The notes: generated from the letters alone by a model not told the origin. Positions 51,096 to 60,030 are shown, numbered from the stretch's first letter. The stretch is 64,000 nt of DNA from Prauserella cavernicola (GCF_016595675.1 NZ_JAENJH010000015.1:18724-82723), one strand, 5' to 3'. Program-made: numbers and translations.

Positions 51096-52040
51096 ATGAC
51101 CACAGCGAGCTGCATCACGCGCCCGGTGCCCAGCACCACCGACAACGTCACGACCATCGCCGAGCTCCGGGCCAGCGGTATGTCCGAACGGTCCATCCTC
51201 AAACGCTGCCGCCCTGGCGGACCGTGGCGGCGACTCATGCCCGGCATCGTCATGCTGGCGCCGGGTGAGCCGACCCGAAGACAGATCCTGCGCGCGGCCA
51301 CGACGTATCTCGGCCACGACGGCGTCGTCACGGGAATCGACGCGCTCGCCGCGCACGGGCTGGAGCTGCCGCTTCCGCGCACGGTGCATGTCCTGGTCCC
51401 GTCACATCGACGGATCCTGCCGCCGGACTTCATCCTGCTGGAACGCACCGCCCGGCCTCCTGATCCGACGCTGTCCGGCGTTCTCCCGTTCGCCCCGCCT
51501 GCCAGGGCGGCACTGGACGCCGCCCGCAGGGAGAACGACCCCGAACAGCTGCACGACCTGCTCTCCCTGCCGCTCTACTACGGCCTGTGCACGGTCGACG
51601 AGCTGCATTCGGAACTGGAGGCGGGCAGCCAGCGCGGTTCGTCGGCGGTGCGGGCCGAGCTGCGCCGACTCGGCCGTACGGGCAGCAGCACCTACCTCCA
51701 CGGCCTCGCGCGGCAGCTCACGCGGCGCTCACCGCTCCCGCCGCCACGCTGGAACGTCGCGGTGTGCGACCAGCGCGGCCGGCCCATCGGCACGGTGGAC
51801 GCGTGGTGGGACGAGATCGGAATGGGCTGGCAGTTCACCCAGCCGCCCGGTACCGACGCCGAACGGCATCTGGGCCACCTCGCGCTCACCGCCGCGGGCG
51901 TGGTGCTGCTGCGCACCTCCGCGCGGCGGCTGCGCGCCGAGGGCGACGCTGTCATCACCGAGCTCGCGAGCGCCTTCCGGACGGCCGCGAAGCGCAGCAG
52001 GCCCCTTGTCCAGTGCGCGATGCCGGTTGTGGCCGCATGA
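51096..52040 (+). CDS. AbiEi-antitoxin-like winged-helix protein with a nuclease-like C-domain
   Basis: The 314-residue protein begins with a winged-helix-like N-terminus (TIAELRASGMSERSILKRCRPGGPWRRLMPGIVMLA) and RAATTYLGHDGVVTGIDALAAHGLELPLPRTVHVLVPSHRR, a layout shared with actinobacterial 'AbiEi-type antitoxin domain/DUF559' proteins. The C-terminal part keeps DAWWDE and LLRTSARRL but no full PD-(D/E)xK set, so it may be inactive. No toxin gene adjoins it. Function uncertain. Confidence 0.65.
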   Translation: MTTASCITRPVPSTTDNVTTIAELRASGMSERSILKRCRPGGPWRRLMPGIVMLAPGEPTRRQILRAATTYLGHDGVVTGIDALAAHGLELPLPRTVHVLVPSHRRILPPDFILLERTARPPDPTLSGVLPFAPPARAALDAARRENDPEQLHDLLSLPLYYGLCTVDELHSELEAGSQRGSSAVRAELRRLGRTGSSTYLHGLARQLTRRSPLPPPRWNVAVCDQRGRPIGTVDAWWDEIGMGWQFTQPPGTDAERHLGHLALTAAGVVLLRTSARRLRAEGDAVITELASAFRTAAKRSRPLVQCAMPVVAA

Positions 52041-52043
52041 GCC

Positions 52044-52235
52044 TCACCAGTACTCGGCGGGCAGCTTCGCCTCGATGTCGCGCACGTGCTCCCGGGCGCA
52101 GCGGGGGCACAGCCAGCGAGCTCGCCGGTCCTCGACCTCGCGGACCCACGCCAGGGCCGCCACCGCGTCACCGTCAGCACGACGCGCGGCGCACACCGAG
52201 CACACCACCTCGGTCTCCCCGGTCACCGGTGCCAT
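52044..52235 (-). CDS. Small zinc-ribbon protein
   Basis: The 63-residue protein has two Cys pairs (CSVCAARRADG and LCPRCARE) spaced by about 30 residues, a classical zinc ribbon, and ends in DIEAKLPAEYW. The ATG overlaps the end of the methyltransferase gene by 13 bases. Many actinomycetes encode similar small proteins. Function unknown. Confidence 0.75.
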   Translation of the reverse strand: MAPVTGETEVVCSVCAARRADGDAVAALAWVREVEDRRARWLCPRCAREHVRDIEAKLPAEYW

Positions 52236-53095
52236 CCACAGTGGACCGTGCGGACGTTGAGGAGGTAGAGATCGTCACGTGAACCGAGATAGTCGGGTCC
52301 GGCCGGGTCGAGCAGCCGCCGCAGCGCGGCCCGGTCGCCATCGCCGAGCCGGTCCTCCACGATCTCGGAGAGCCAGGTCGTGCGCTCGACGGTGAAGTCA
52401 ACGACCGCCTGCGTCGTGGGCGCGGGGTGGTCGAGCAGATAGCTGAAGGCACCGATGTCGGTGAGCCCGGCCTGGCGCAGCGCGGTGCCCCACCCGTACG
52501 GCATCCGGACCGAGTCCGGCATCGTGGCCCGCAACTGCCGGAACCAGTCCTCACGCGCGGCCGCCAGGCGCCCTTCGAGACCGGGCTCGCCGATTCCCAG
52601 GTCCCAGGGCAGGCAACGGGCTTCGAGCCCGCCCTCGGCGATGGCCAGCAATCCGCCCGGGTGCAGCGCGTCGGCGAGCCGGGTGATCGCGAGTTGTTGG
52701 TCGGGGAGGTGATGAACGACGGCGGAGCCCCAGATCAGGTCCGCGCCATCGACGAGGTCGTGCAACATGGCGGTGCCGAGGTCGGCGACCACGGTCTCGA
52801 CCGCCACAGTGGACCCACCGGCATCGCGCGCGGCTTCCAGCGCGGCCGCGAGCAACTCGTCCACGGCGTCGACGAGCACGAGTGTGCCGCCGCCCCGCTC
52901 GCGCAGCGCCGCGGCGAGCGCCGCGCTCATGCCACCGGAGCCGGAGCCGACGTCGACGACGGTCGCGTCTGCGGGCAGGTCGTTGGTCAGTCTCGTGGCG
53001 ACCGAGGCCAGCGACTCGCGTTCGAGCGCGTCGAGCCTGCGCATCGACGAGAGCCGGGAGGCCCAGTCCACGTCGTCGTGGGTATGTGCGGACAC
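52223..53095 (-). CDS. SAM-dependent methyltransferase
   Basis: The 290-residue protein has a class I methyltransferase core: ATVVDVGSGSGGMSAALAAAL (motif I), GGTLVLVDAVDELLAAA, GADLIWGSAVVHHLPDQQ and LHPGGLLAIAEGG. Substrate unknown. GTG 53095 is preceded by GGAT; a TTG/GTG pair at 53113/53110 is an alternative. It lies downstream of the whiB7 gene and the small basic gene on the same strand. A link to WhiB7-controlled antibiotic resistance (for instance rRNA or drug methylation) is possible only by position. Confidence 0.8.
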   Translation of the reverse strand: MSAHTHDDVDWASRLSSMRRLDALERESLASVATRLTNDLPADATVVDVGSGSGGMSAALAAALRERGGGTLVLVDAVDELLAAALEAARDAGGSTVAVETVVADLGTAMLHDLVDGADLIWGSAVVHHLPDQQLAITRLADALHPGGLLAIAEGGLEARCLPWDLGIGEPGLEGRLAAAREDWFRQLRATMPDSVRMPYGWGTALRQAGLTDIGAFSYLLDHPAPTTQAVVDFTVERTTWLSEIVEDRLGDGDRAALRRLLDPAGPDYLGSRDDLYLLNVRTVHCGWHR

Positions 53096-53171
53096 CGATC
53101 CATTGAACACCAACGACTACGACCGGGTGGGTGGGAAAGCAGACCTCCCGCTGCTCTCCCACCCACCGTGG

Positions 53172-53420
53172 TCACGGCCGGGCGTACCGGCGAGATCTGT
53201 TCGATGCCCAGCGGGCCAATCGCTCCCAGCGGCGCGCGGCTCTGGCGAGCCGCGCGTCGCGTTGGCCGTCGACAGCCCGTTGCACGTCCCGTATTCGGGC
53301 TCTGGCCAGTTCTTCCTGAAGCAACATTCGGAACATTCCTTTGTGAGTCGTGGACGCGCTGCTCGGTCGTTCGAGCAACTCGTGGATCTCCGGCTGCGGG
53401 TAATCGACGTGCGTTGTCAT
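53172..53420 (-). CDS. Small basic protein coupled to whiB7
   Basis: The 82-residue protein starts MTTHVDYPQPEIHELLER and continues as a highly basic helix (LLQEELARARIRDVQRAVDGQRDARLARAARRWERLARWA). The ATG overlaps the whiB7 stop as ATGA, so it must be translated with whiB7 and shares its antibiotic-responsive control. I do not recognise a family. It may be a ribosome- or nucleic-acid-associated protein, on composition only. Confidence 0.7.
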   Translation of the reverse strand: MTTHVDYPQPEIHELLERPSSASTTHKGMFRMLLQEELARARIRDVQRAVDGQRDARLARAARRWERLARWASNRSRRYARP

Positions 53421-53785
53421 GCGGCGCTCCGCTGTCCAGAGGTGACGTGCTCCATCACCGGGTTCTTGCGGGGACGTCCACGCGGCCGCTTGCGGGCCAC
53501 GACGGCGCCTCGCTCGAAGATCTCGCCGCCCCACACACCCCAGGGCTCGCGCCTCGCCAGCGCGCCTGCGAGGCAGGACGACCTGACGGGGCAGTCACCG
53601 CAGAGCACCTTGGCGTGCTCGAGCTCAGCGGGGGTCTCGCCGAACCAGAGGTCCGCGTTCCCGGATTGGCAGGGCAGGTCGAGGTCCGGAGTCGACACCG
53701 CGTCGAGTAGCTCTGCGACGCCGGTCGTACCGGACAACTCGTCGGGTAGCGCCCTCTCTGACGCGAAGGCGGTTGCCGATGGCAT
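53417..53785 (-). CDS. whiB7: WhiB7 antibiotic-resistance regulator
   Basis: The 122-residue protein has the WhiB iron-sulfur cysteines C39, C62, C65, C71, the turn GVWGG (residues 83-87) and a C-terminal AT-hook RGRPRK (102-107), which distinguishes WhiB7 from other WhiB proteins. It binds the primary sigma factor and activates intrinsic antibiotic-resistance genes, including itself. AAGGAG lies 9 bases before ATG 53785. The gene follows uvrD2 as in mycobacteria and is preceded by a leader with an upstream ORF and a terminator. Confidence 0.95.
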   Translation of the reverse strand: MPSATAFASERALPDELSGTTGVAELLDAVSTPDLDLPCQSGNADLWFGETPAELEHAKVLCGDCPVRSSCLAGALARREPWGVWGGEIFERGAVVARKRPRGRPRKNPVMEHVTSGQRSAA

Positions 53786-53849
53786 TTCCCGTTCTCCTTT
53801 GTGTTGTAAGGGTTTTACTCTGGCGGCCACAAAAGGCCCTGAACAGCAA

Positions 53850-53886
53850 GAAGGCCGCGGATCCGATGTACGGTTCCGCGGCCTTC
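53850..53886 (-). terminator. Attenuator terminator in the whiB7 leader
   Basis: On the minus strand, GAAGGCCGCGGAACCG pairs with CGGATCCGCGGCCTTC around the loop TACAT, a stem of about 15 bp, followed by TTGC with a weak U run. It lies between the upstream ORF stop (53913) and the whiB7 start (53785). Transcription attenuation coupled to translation of an upstream ORF is known for whiB7/wblC genes. Confidence 0.75.
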
Positions 53887-53912
53887 GTGAGCCATGTGCC
53901 TTGACGGGCAGG

Positions 53913-54185
53913 TCAAGGGCATCTCTCACGAGAGCACAACGGAACCCAGGGCTTGTCCTGGATCGGCAGCGCAGTGGTGGCCGGACGGAACACCGGGTCC
54001 ATGGCCCCGGTGTTGTAGTCAGCGGCGTCGTCAGCACGGACACGCGTTCCACGAACGCGCACGAGCGACTCGACGTGTAGCTGACCGGCCGAGGACGCAC
54101 GGGGGCGCCGGCGCGCGGTCATGGCGGTTTCCTCGGTCCAGGACAGCGGGGTGCCAGCGATGCCGATCTGCTCGATGAGCTTCAT
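53913..54185 (-). CDS. Long upstream ORF in the whiB7 leader
   Basis: A 90-codon frame starts at ATG 54185, preceded by GGAGGT with 8-base spacing, one of the best ribosome binding sites in the window. It reads MKLIEQIGIAGTPLSWTEE, continues basic, then ...MDPVFRPATTALPIQDKPW and ends CSRERCP. Its TGA (53915-53913) falls inside a small hairpin (CCTTGAC ... GTCAAGG, 53899-53918), 27 bases before the terminator stem. Ribosome stalling in it would change that folding. Whether the peptide has a function of its own is unknown. Most described whiB7 upstream ORFs are much shorter, as far as I know. Confidence 0.7.
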   Translation of the reverse strand: MKLIEQIGIAGTPLSWTEETAMTARRRPRASSAGQLHVESLVRVRGTRVRADDAADYNTGAMDPVFRPATTALPIQDKPWVPLCSRERCP

Positions 54186-54265
54186 CAGTCAGGCACCTCC
54201 TCTCGCTGTCCGCCGGAAGCCGTCTACGGCGTCCGGAAATGACGGATGCTCCACCCAGTGACTGC

Positions 54266-54304
54266 AGGTTATTGCTCGCGGCACAGCCGGGGCAACTGAT
54301 TTTC
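54266..54304 (-). promoter_or_regulatory. whiB7 promoter with WhiB7-type AT-rich box
   Basis: Read on the minus strand: GAAAAT (54304-54299), three bases CAG, -35 TTGCCC (54295-54290), an 18-base spacer and -10 TAACCT (54271-54266). WhiB7-dependent promoters carry an AT-rich block three bases before the -35, bound by the AT-hook, so the site fits autoactivation. Transcription would start near 54258 and run through about 70 bases before the upstream ORF. Confidence 0.75.
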
Positions 54305-54375
54305 AGGAAGTTCCACCCAAGTGGCGGAAAAAAGTCCTGACCTGCGCTTATAGCTGGCTCGTCGTGCCCGCGCGG

Positions 54376-56460
54376 CTACTTGGCGTGGCAGTCGCGGACC
54401 ACGGCGAGGACCTCCGCGCCGAACCGGTCGAGCTTCGTCGCGCCGATCCCGGAGATCGAGACCAGAGCGCTGTCGTCGAGCGGCCGCTGTTCCGCGATCG
54501 CGACGAGGGTGGCGTCGGTGAAGACCACGAACGCGGGCACCTTGAGCTCGCGCGCACGCTCGACGCGCCAGTCCTTGAGTCGTTCGAGCAGTTCTTCGTC
54601 CACATCGGCCGGGCACTTGCCGCAGCGGCCCAGCTTGATCTCCATCGTGGCGATGAGCGGACCCCCGCAGATCCGGCAGCGGGCCTTGAGCGCCGTCTGC
54701 CGCTGCGACTTGGCGACGCGCGCGGCGGGGTGGTCCTCCGGGATCAGTCCGTACAGGAACCGGCTGCGCCGACGATTGCGCCTGCCGTCCGGGTTGCGGG
54801 CCAGCGCCCACGTGAGCGACAGGTGTTCCCTGGCGCGGGTAACCCCGACGTAGAAGAGCCTGCGCTCCTCTTCCACGTCGTCGTCGTTGCCGTCGGCGTG
54901 CTGGATCGGCATCGTGCCCTCGGCCAGCCCGACCAGGAACACGGCGTCCCACTCGAGCCCCTTGGCCGCGTGCAGCGAGGCCAGGGTGACGCCCTCGACC
55001 GTCGGCGGGTGCTGGGCGGCCGCGCGCTGGTCCAGGTCTGCCACGTACCGGGCCAGGTCGGCGCCCTCGGTGGTGGCCGCCAGCTCCTCGGCGAGCTCCA
55101 CGAGCGCCAGCAGCGCGTCCCACCGTTCCTTCGCGGCGCCACCGGGCGGTGGCTGCTCGGTGAGACCGACGGCGGCGAGCACCCGCCGAACGAGGTCGAC
55201 GAGGTCGCCCTCCGGTCCACCTGCGGCGGCGGCGCGCAGCGCCGCCATCGCCTGGCGCACCTCGCGCCTGGCGAAGAAACGTTCGCCGCCCCTCACCAGG
55301 TAGGGGATGCCCACTTCGGACAGCGCCTGCTCGTAGGCCTCCGACTGCGCGTTGACTCGGTAGAGGACGGCGATCTCGCTGGCGGGCACGCCCGAGTCCC
55401 GCAGCTCCCTGATGCGTCCCGCGGCGGCGGTGGCCTCGGCGATCTCGTCGTCGTACTCGGCGAAGCGCGGCGGCGGGCCGTCGGCCCGCTGGCCGACGAG
55501 GTCCAGCCGCGATCCCGCAGGCCGTCCCCTCGCCGCGCCGATCACGCGGTTGGCCAGTGCCACGACCTGTGGGGTGGAGCGGTAGTCCCGCTCAAGCCGC
55601 ACGACGGTGGCCTCGGGGAACCGGCGGGTGAAGTCGAGCAGCGGCCGGGGTGAGGCGCCGCCGAACGAGTAGATCGTCTGGTTCGCGTCGCCGACGACGG
55701 TCAGGTCGTCACGCGCGCCGAGCCACGCGTCCAGCAGCCGCTGCTGCGCGGGCGTGACGTCCTGGTACTCGTCGACCACGAAGCACCGGTAGCGGTCGCG
55801 GAACTCGTCGGCCACCGGCTTGTGCTCCTCGAGCGCGGCCGTGGTGTGCAGGAGCAGGTCGTCGAAGTCGAGCAGCTGGGCGTTGTTCTTGAGTTGTTCG
55901 TAGGTGCGGTAGACCTCGACGAGCCGCTCGGCCGGCTCGGGGATGTCGCGGTTCAGCTTGGCGACCACCGCTGGGTAGTCGTCGGGGCTGACGAGCGAGG
56001 CCTTCGCCCACTCGATCTCGCCCGCGAGATCGCGCAGTACCTCCAGCTCGGTGGGCAGGCCCAGCCGGTTCGCCGCCTGCCCGACGAGCCGCAGCTTGTT
56101 GCCGTCCATCAGCTCCCACTGCCGGTCGCCCACGACGCGGGGCCAGAAGTAGCGGAGCTGACGGAGCGCGGCGGCGTGGAACGTGCGGGCCTGCGCGGCC
56201 TCGACGCCGAGCTGCCGCAGTCGCGCGCGCATCTCCCCCGCCGCCCGTGCGGTGAAGGTGACGGCGAGGACCTGTCCTGCGGAAACGTGCCCCGAACGCA
56301 CGAGGTAGGCGATGCGGTGGGTGATGGTCCTGGTCTTGCCGGTGCCCGCTCCAGCGAGCACGCACACGGGCCCTCTGGGGGCGCAGGCGGCGGCACGCTG
56401 CTCCGGGTCGAGCCCCTCGAGCAGGTCCGGACGACGGTTCGACTCAAGCGCACTTCCCAC
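54376..56460 (-). CDS. uvrD2: ATP-dependent DNA helicase UvrD2
   Basis: The 694-residue SF1A helicase has Walker [11 protein letters not shown], motif Ia [10 protein letters not shown], Walker B VVDEYQD, motif [16 protein letters not shown], motif IV/V and VI ([18 protein letters not shown] [27 protein letters not shown]). A four-Cys linker (CRICGG ... CGKCP) and a C-terminal HRDC domain ([23 protein letters not shown]) identify UvrD2 rather than UvrD1. It acts in DNA repair and is essential in mycobacteria. GTG 56460 follows GAGGA. Its stop is 70 bases before the whiB7 promoter. Confidence 0.94.
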   Translation of the reverse strand: MGSALESNRRPDLLEGLDPEQRAAACAPRGPVCVLAGAGTGKTRTITHRIAYLVRSGHVSAGQVLAVTFTARAAGEMRARLRQLGVEAAQARTFHAAALRQLRYFWPRVVGDRQWELMDGNKLRLVGQAANRLGLPTELEVLRDLAGEIEWAKASLVSPDDYPAVVAKLNRDIPEPAERLVEVYRTYEQLKNNAQLLDFDDLLLHTTAALEEHKPVADEFRDRYRCFVVDEYQDVTPAQQRLLDAWLGARDDLTVVGDANQTIYSFGGASPRPLLDFTRRFPEATVVRLERDYRSTPQVVALANRVIGAARGRPAGSRLDLVGQRADGPPPRFAEYDDEIAEATAAAGRIRELRDSGVPASEIAVLYRVNAQSEAYEQALSEVGIPYLVRGGERFFARREVRQAMAALRAAAAGGPEGDLVDLVRRVLAAVGLTEQPPPGGAAKERWDALLALVELAEELAATTEGADLARYVADLDQRAAAQHPPTVEGVTLASLHAAKGLEWDAVFLVGLAEGTMPIQHADGNDDDVEEERRLFYVGVTRAREHLSLTWALARNPDGRRNRRRSRFLYGLIPEDHPAARVAKSQRQTALKARCRICGGPLIATMEIKLGRCGKCPADVDEELLERLKDWRVERARELKVPAFVVFTDATLVAIAEQRPLDDSALVSISGIGATKLDRFGAEVLAVVRDCHAK

Positions 56461-56526
56461 TGCCGCATCCTCGCAGAGGGGACCGACAGAGCCACGCCGA
56501 CCCGGCCGCCCGTATCCTGGTTCATT

Positions 56527-57255
56527 ATGGCGGAGAAGCTGGACAAAGAGGCTGCCAAGCAGGCCAAGAAGGAAAAGCGGGCGGCGAGCAAGGCACGTCG
56601 CGGCCAGATCTTCCAGGCGTTCAAGATGCAGCGCAAGGAAGACAAGGCCCTGATCCCGTGGATGCTGGGGTCCATCCTGGTCGTCGCGGGTGTCGTGTTC
56701 GGGATCGGTTGGCTCCTCGGTATCCAGTGGATCCTGCTGCCGATCGGGATCATGCTCGGCCTGCTGGCCGCCGTGATCATTTTCGGGCGACGGGTCCAGA
56801 AGACGGTGTTCACCAAGGCCGACGGGCAGCCGGGTGCCGGCGCGTGGGCACTGGACAACCTCCGCGGGCGCTGGCGCGTGACGCAGACCGTGGCGGCGAC
56901 GACGCAGCTCGACGCCGTGCACCGCGTGCTCGGTGGCCCCGGCGTCATCCTGGTCGCCGAGGGCGCGCCGCACCGGGTCAAGAACCTGCTCTCGCAGGAG
57001 AAGAAGCGCATCGCCCGGCTCATCGGTGAGACGCCGATCTACGACGTCACGATCGGCCACGACGAGGGCCAGATCCCGCTGCGCAAGCTGCAGAACTACA
57101 TGATGAAGCTGCCGCGCAACCTCAAGCCGAAGGAAATCGACGCGCTCGAGACCAAGCTCGCGGCGCTGGGCAACCGGGGCGCCGCGCTGCCGAAGGGCCC
57201 GATGCCCCAGGGCGCCAAGATGCGCAACGTGCAGCGGACGATCCGCCGGCGCTGA
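56527..57255 (+). CDS. DUF4191 membrane protein
   Basis: The 242-residue protein starts with a basic, Lys-rich helix ([22 protein letters not shown]), has two membrane helices (about residues 44-88) and a soluble C-domain with [37 protein letters not shown]. This is the Rv2219 family next to RDD and glnA1. Function unknown. It is divergent from uvrD2 across 66 bases. Confidence 0.88.
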   Translation: MAEKLDKEAAKQAKKEKRAASKARRGQIFQAFKMQRKEDKALIPWMLGSILVVAGVVFGIGWLLGIQWILLPIGIMLGLLAAVIIFGRRVQKTVFTKADGQPGAGAWALDNLRGRWRVTQTVAATTQLDAVHRVLGGPGVILVAEGAPHRVKNLLSQEKKRIARLIGETPIYDVTIGHDEGQIPLRKLQNYMMKLPRNLKPKEIDALETKLAALGNRGAALPKGPMPQGAKMRNVQRTIRRR

Positions 57256-57278
57256 CCTTTCCGGACACCCGCCGACGC

Positions 57279-57341
57279 CGCGCCGCGGCGGGCAGGGAGG
57301 CCCTCGCTTCTGGCGAAGGGAGCCCCGCCCGCCGCGGCGCG
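57279..57341. terminator. Bidirectional hairpin terminator
   Basis: CGCGCCGCGGCGGG (57279-57292) pairs perfectly with CCCGCCGCGGCGCG (57328-57341) and a second AGGGAGGCCCTCGCTTC/GGCGAAGGGAGCC hairpin lies inside. It separates the convergent DUF4191 and RDD genes and probably ends both. Confidence 0.75.
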
Positions 57342-57364
57342 TTGCTGTTAGAGGAGTGCGAGGC

Positions 57365-57847
57365 TCAGCGCAGGCGGATGACGACGGTGCCGGTGAGCCG
57401 GTCGTGCCAGCCGCGGCTGTCGGCGTTGCGCACGGCCGCGGGCAGGATCAGGAAGGTCATGGCGCCGCGGACCACGGCGCGCCAGAGCCCGGGGATGACG
57501 GCGCCGTCGAGTCGTCCGATCCGGATGCCGACCGCGGCCATGCCGGGGGTGAAGCCGAAGAACGCGGCAGGCACCACCGTGAGCACGCCCCACACGGCGA
57601 GCGACCACAGGTTGTAGCTCTGCATCGCGTCGACGTTCGAGTAGTCGGGGCGAATGAACAAGGCGGTCAGCAGCGACGCCAGGAGCAGGTCGATGACGAG
57701 GCCCAGGAACCGGCGGCCATTGCCCGCCGCTGCTCCGGGGCCGTCCTCCGGCAGGCCCAGGTGTTCACCCGGCCAGCGAGGAGGTTCCCGATCGGTGCTG
57801 CCCGCAGCGGCGAGAGACGTAAGCCACTCTCCGGTCCATCTAGCCAC
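57365..57847 (-). CDS. RDD-family membrane protein
   Basis: The 160-residue protein has the RDD hallmarks: [21 protein letters not shown] (Arg-x-x-x-x-x-x-Asp), a second helix around [28 protein letters not shown], and a third with [14 protein letters not shown]. Function unknown; the position beside glnA1 is as in Rv2219A. GTG 57847 has no strong binding site. Confidence 0.85.
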   Translation of the reverse strand: MARWTGEWLTSLAAAGSTDREPPRWPGEHLGLPEDGPGAAAGNGRRFLGLVIDLLLASLLTALFIRPDYSNVDAMQSYNLWSLAVWGVLTVVPAAFFGFTPGMAAVGIRIGRLDGAVIPGLWRAVVRGAMTFLILPAAVRNADSRGWHDRLTGTVVIRLR

Positions 57848-57924
57848 CCGACCAGGGTATGTCGCTGGCCTGACCTGCGTGGAACCTGGTCCCCTATCCG
57901 CTATAGGCGCTATCGGACGACCCG

Positions 57925-57962
57925 TTAACACTGGCGAAACATACGGGTGACGGTCGGGCAAC
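57925..57962 (+). promoter_or_regulatory. Two-box GlnR site upstream of glnA
   Basis: TTAAC-n6-GAAAC-n6-GTGAC-n6-GCAAC fits the actinobacterial GlnR arrangement (gTnAc-n6-GaAAc repeated at 22 bp), with GAAAC and GTGAC perfect and TTAAC and GCAAC each one base off. A TAGCGT (57973-57978) 10 bases further is a possible -10 element. GlnR would activate glnA under nitrogen limitation. Confidence 0.8.
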
Positions 57963-58041
57963 ACCGCGCTCTTAGCGTCTAGCCGAAGAGAGTACTGCCG
58001 CACGAGCTCGAACATGCTCGAACATGAAGGAGTCACCGAGG

Positions 58042-59466
58042 GTGTCCACTACTCCAGACGATGTCCTGCGTCTGATCGCTGACGAGGACGTGCAATTTGT
58101 CGACGTGAGGTTCTGTGACCTGCCGGGCGTCATGCAGCACTTCACCGTCCCCGCCAAGGCTTTCGACGCGGACGCGTTCGAAGAGGGTCTCGCCTTCGAC
58201 GGCTCGTCGGTGCGTGGATTCCAGTCGATCCACGAGTCGGACATGATGCTCCTGCCGGACGCGGCGACCGCTCGCATCGACCCGTTCCGGAAGTCCAAGA
58301 CCCTGTCGCTGAACTTCTTCGTGCACGACCCGTTCACGCGCGAGGCCTACAGCCGCGACCCCCGCAACATCGCGCGCAAGGCGGAGCAGTACATCGCCGA
58401 GTCCGGCGTCGCCGACACGGTGTTCTTCGGCCCCGAGGCCGAGTTCTACACCTTCGACTCGGTGCGTTTCGACTCGTCCGAGCGCGGCAGCTTCCACGAG
58501 ATCGACTCGGTCGAGGGCTGGTGGAACACCGGCCGCGACGAAGAGGGCGGCAACCTGGGTTACAAGACCAGGTTCAAGGGCGGTTATTTCCCCGTCCCGC
58601 CGGTCGACCACTTCGCCGACCTGCGCGATGACATCTCGAACAACCTGGCCGCCTCGGGCTTCGAGATCGAGCGTGCCCACCACGAGGTCGGCACCGCCGG
58701 TCAGGCCGAGATCAACTACAAGTTCAACACGCTGCTGCACGCTGCGGACGACCTGCAGCTGTTCAAGTACATCGTGAAGAACACCGCGTTCGCCGCGGGC
58801 AAGACCGCCACCTTCATGCCGAAGCCGCTCTTCGGTGACAACGGCTCGGGCATGCACTGCCACCAGTCGCTGTGGAAGGACGGCGAGCCGTTGTTCCACG
58901 ACGAGTCGGGTTACGCCGGCCTGTCCGACGTGGCGCGTCACTACATCGGCGGCATCCTGGCCCACGCGCCGAGCCTGCTGGCCTTCACCAACCCGACCGT
59001 CAACTCGTACCACCGGCTCGTGCCGGGCTTCGAGGCTCCGGTCAGCCTGGTGTACTCGCAGCGCAACCGCTCGGCCTGCGTGCGTATCCCGATCACGGGC
59101 AACAACCCGAAGGCCAAGCGCATCGAGTTCCGTTGCCCCGACTCGTCGGGTAACCCCTACCTGGCGTTCGCGGCGATGATGATGGCCGGCCTTGACGGCA
59201 TCAAGAACAAGATCGAGCCGGCCGAGCCGATCGACAAGGACCTCTACGAGCTGCCGCCCGAGGAGGCCAAGAACGTCAAGCTGGTTCCCGGCGACCTGGG
59301 TTCCGTGCTCGACACGCTCGAGGCCGACCACGACTACCTGCTCGAGGGTGGCGTGTTCACCCCCGACGTGATCGACACGTGGATCAGCTACAAGCGGGAG
59401 AACGAGATCGACCCGCTGCGCCTGCGCCCGCACCCGTACGAGTTCTCGCTCTACTACGACGTGTGA
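58042..59466 (+). CDS. glnA: Glutamine synthetase type I
   Basis: The 474-residue enzyme has the GSI motifs: [45 protein letters not shown], the flexible loop [10 protein letters not shown] and [12 protein letters not shown] with the Tyr adenylylated by GlnE. It makes glutamine from glutamate and ammonia, the main ammonia entry. GTG 58042 is the start: AAGGAG at 58027-58032 is its binding site. An ATG at 58024 would place that site inside the gene. A perfect 10-base tandem repeat (GCTCGAACAT twice, 58006-58025) lies just before. The GlnR site and glnE make this a nitrogen-control block. Confidence 0.98.
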   Translation: MSTTPDDVLRLIADEDVQFVDVRFCDLPGVMQHFTVPAKAFDADAFEEGLAFDGSSVRGFQSIHESDMMLLPDAATARIDPFRKSKTLSLNFFVHDPFTREAYSRDPRNIARKAEQYIAESGVADTVFFGPEAEFYTFDSVRFDSSERGSFHEIDSVEGWWNTGRDEEGGNLGYKTRFKGGYFPVPPVDHFADLRDDISNNLAASGFEIERAHHEVGTAGQAEINYKFNTLLHAADDLQLFKYIVKNTAFAAGKTATFMPKPLFGDNGSGMHCHQSLWKDGEPLFHDESGYAGLSDVARHYIGGILAHAPSLLAFTNPTVNSYHRLVPGFEAPVSLVYSQRNRSACVRIPITGNNPKAKRIEFRCPDSSGNPYLAFAAMMMAGLDGIKNKIEPAEPIDKDLYELPPEEAKNVKLVPGDLGSVLDTLEADHDYLLEGGVFTPDVIDTWISYKRENEIDPLRLRPHPYEFSLYYDV

Positions 59467-59489
59467 TCGGTCGCTAGCGGCACAATCTG

Positions 59490-59537
59490 ACGCCGGCGGC
59501 GAGGAGTGGACATCACCCTCGCCGTCGGCGTTTTTTT
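59490..59537 (+). terminator. Rho-independent terminator of glnA
   Basis: ACGCCGGCGGCGAGG (59490-59504) pairs with CCTCGCCGTCGGCGT (59517-59531) and is followed by seven T. It is a typical strong terminator 24 bases after the glnA stop. Confidence 0.9.
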
Positions 59538-59547
59538 GTGCGGCGGC

Positions 59548-59976
59548 TCAGCCGCCCAAGATATCCAGGTCCACCCCGGCCTCCGCCAAGCGCGCACGTG
59601 GTTCGGCGACGAGCTTGCGCCGGTCGAGGTCCATGAGACCGAGCGTGCAGGTGAGCTCGGCGGACAGGGTGCCGTCGGCCTTGTAGATGTTGGAGTCCAT
59701 CCGGAACGTCTTGCCTTCGCCGAAGCTGACCTCGCAGGTCACGTCCACGACGTCGCCGTAGCGCAGTTCGCTGCGGAAGCTGATCTGCGACCCGAGCATC
59801 ACGGTGGCGAGCCGGAGCTTGTCCAGTCCCCCGTTGTTCGTGCCTGCCGCCTCGGTGAGCGAGGTGCGCGCCACCTCGGCGTACTGGTGGTACACGGCGT
59901 GGTTGACGTGGCCCAGGCTGTCGAGCTCGTATTGCCGGACCTTGATCTGGACTCGGAAGGGTTCGCGCTCAGTCAC
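59548..59976 (-). CDS. Hotdog-fold (4HBT-type) acyl-CoA thioesterase
   Basis: The 142-residue protein has the 4HBT start RVQIKVRQYELDSLGHVNHAVYHQYAEVARTSL with the conserved Asp in DSLGHVNH. It would hydrolyse an acyl-CoA. GTG 59976 is favoured, with AGGG 8 bases before it; GTG 59982 is too close to any binding site. Between glnA and glnE on the glnE strand, with no obvious link to nitrogen control. Confidence 0.9.
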   Translation of the reverse strand: MTEREPFRVQIKVRQYELDSLGHVNHAVYHQYAEVARTSLTEAAGTNNGGLDKLRLATVMLGSQISFRSELRYGDVVDVTCEVSFGEGKTFRMDSNIYKADGTLSAELTCTLGLMDLDRRKLVAEPRARLAEAGVDLDILGG

Positions 59977-60030
59977 AGCCACACCCTAGATTTCCTGCCC
60001 CGGTCGCGTCCCGCCCAGGTGAGCAACTGA

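Noticed and set aside
58024..58041. An ATG start for glnA at 58024
   Set aside because: Its codons 2-3 are AAGGAG, which is the ribosome binding site of GTG 58042, and type I glutamine synthetases start at about this later point.
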